Part shown: positions 63,475 to 64,000 of the stretch, in pieces
How positions within the stretch are numbered: the stretch's first letter is position 1
How the letters are laid out: each line of letters starts with the position of its first letter
Source: CAVZYN01 sp963779515
GTDB taxonomy: Bacteria; Pseudomonadota; Alphaproteobacteria; Rhizobiales; Hyphomicrobiaceae
Assembly: GCA_963779515.1 (NCBI GenBank)
Contig: CAVZYN010000018.1
Coordinates: forward strand, 62,001 to 126,000
Reading direction: 5' to 3'
Length of the DNA stretch: 64,000 bases
Translations under genes and position numbers: made by a program
The notes under the pieces: generated by a model
What the model was told of the DNA's origin: nothing
Seen by the model: only the letters and a program-made list of their open reading frames with translations
The model's database searches: none

Positions 63475-64000
63475 TCAATGCGCGCGGCTGACGCAGAAGC
63501 CGACGACGTCGCTCAGGGCGCGCTTGGGCTCGCATTCGGGGAAGATCGCGAGCGCATCGCGCGCAATCGCACCGTAGTGGCGCGCCCGCTCGAACGTCGC
63601 CTCGATCGCCTTGTGCTTGCGCATCAGCTGCTGCGCGTGATCGAGATCACCGTCACGAATGTCGCCCCGCGTGAGCGTGCGAGTCCAGAATTCGCGCTCG
63701 GCGTCGTCACCACGACGGAAACTCAAAATGACGGGCAACGTGATCTTGCCTTCGCGAAAATCGTCGCCGACGGACTTGCCGAGCCGCGTGCTGTCGCCGG
63801 AATAGTCGAGCGCATCGTCGACGAGTTGGAACGCAATGCCGAGGTTCCGGCCATAGGAGCGCAACGCCGCTTGTTGATCGACGGGTTTGCCGGCGAGCGT
63901 CGGCCCGACCTCGGCGGCAGCGGCAAACAGCGCCGCCGTCTTGGCGTTGATGATGGCGAGATACTCGTCCTCGGTGGTCCCCATGTTCTTGGCGGCGGCA
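63475..64000 (-). CDS. Polyprenyl diphosphate synthase (partial, C-terminal part)
   Basis: This is the C-terminal ~174 residues of a long-chain trans-polyprenyl diphosphate synthase (IspB type, ubiquinone side chain); the start lies beyond the right edge. The second aspartate-rich motif is FQLVDDALDYSG, preceded by KTAALFAAAAEVG and followed by KSVGDDFREGKITLPVI, all diagnostic. The chain length of the product cannot be judged from this part. The open frame runs through to base 64000. Confidence 0.93.
   Translation of the reverse strand, partial: AAAKNMGTTEDEYLAIINAKTAALFAAAAEVGPTLAGKPVDQQAALRSYGRNLGIAFQLVDDALDYSGDSTRLGKSVGDDFREGKITLPVILSFRRGDDAEREFWTRTLTRGDIRDGDLDHAQQLMRKHKAIEATFERARHYGAIARDALAIFPECEPKRALSDVVGFCVSRAH

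Overview
The window is high-GC and almost fully coding. It looks like a chromosome segment of an alphaproteobacterium of the order Hyphomicrobiales (Rhizobiales). Supporting signs are a fabA-fabB-fabI block, DUF992 and DUF1127 proteins, murI, secG, ruvC-ruvA, yebC, a class A RNase P RNA, an fba/thiE-like/Sel1 neighbourhood, many acyl-CoA and ABC-transport genes, and several families of dispersed palindromic repeats of the kind common in this order. No phage, conjugation, rRNA or tRNA genes and no CRISPR array were seen.

Layout. 1-5.4 kb: a dipeptide/oligopeptide ABC transporter (dppB-C-D leftward, dppA rightward), with a creatininase-family hydrolase and a BrnT-type toxin-antitoxin module between them. 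5.4-11 kb: repeat-rich accessory DNA with a DUF992 protein, an isoaspartyl peptidase/asparaginase, a GIY-YIG nuclease bracketed by inverted repeats, a ketopantoate reductase-like protein and an SDR. 11-14.3 kb: a tight three-gene leftward cassette of an ATP-dependent DNA ligase-like protein and two unrecognised proteins. 14.4-23.2 kb: M81 peptidase, SDR, fabA-fabB-fabI, murI, secG and a membrane-anchored glutamate synthase-like oxidoreductase. 23.3-33.9 kb: RHH/PIN toxin-antitoxin pair, DUF1127 gene divergent from a LysR-SDR fusion ORF, glutamine amidotransferase, redoxin, HpcH/HpaI aldolase, a probable methylsuccinyl-CoA dehydrogenase, an EamA transporter and a YihY protein. 34-40.2 kb: glycerol-3-phosphate uptake (ugpB, ugpA, ugpE) split by a Tat-exported cyclase, followed by glpK. 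40.2-44.8 kb: exported MetX-like hydrolase, RraA-like protein, double-PAN-domain protein and a DUF4145 gene bracketed by inverted repeats. 44.9-56.6 kb: rnpB, suhB, a MotA/OmpA-type membrane pair, Nudix hydrolase, Sel1 and thiE-like genes, a second BrnT module wedged at the 3' end of fba, a PepSY-type membrane protein, yebC and ridA. 56.7-64 kb: ruvC-ruvA, vapBC, isobutyryl-CoA-type dehydrogenase, Uma2 nuclease-like protein, an exported GH114-like protein, a broken GIY-YIG gene and the end of a polyprenyl diphosphate synthase.

Two themes dominate. First, at least twelve single-base frame breaks interrupt eleven otherwise well-conserved genes; eleven are net +1 and one is -1, and several fall in homopolymers. 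This pattern fits residual indel errors in a draft or long-read assembly better than genuine decay, so most of these genes are probably intact in the organism. Second, small accessory modules (four toxin-antitoxin pairs, two GIY-YIG genes, a DUF4145 gene) sit at breaks in conserved operons, often next to paired inverted palindromic repeats. The clearest cases are the GIY-YIG gene at 8.4-8.8 kb, the DUF4145 gene at 44 kb, and the BrnT module at 51.9-52.5 kb, which lies between two copies of the last ~150 bp of fba.
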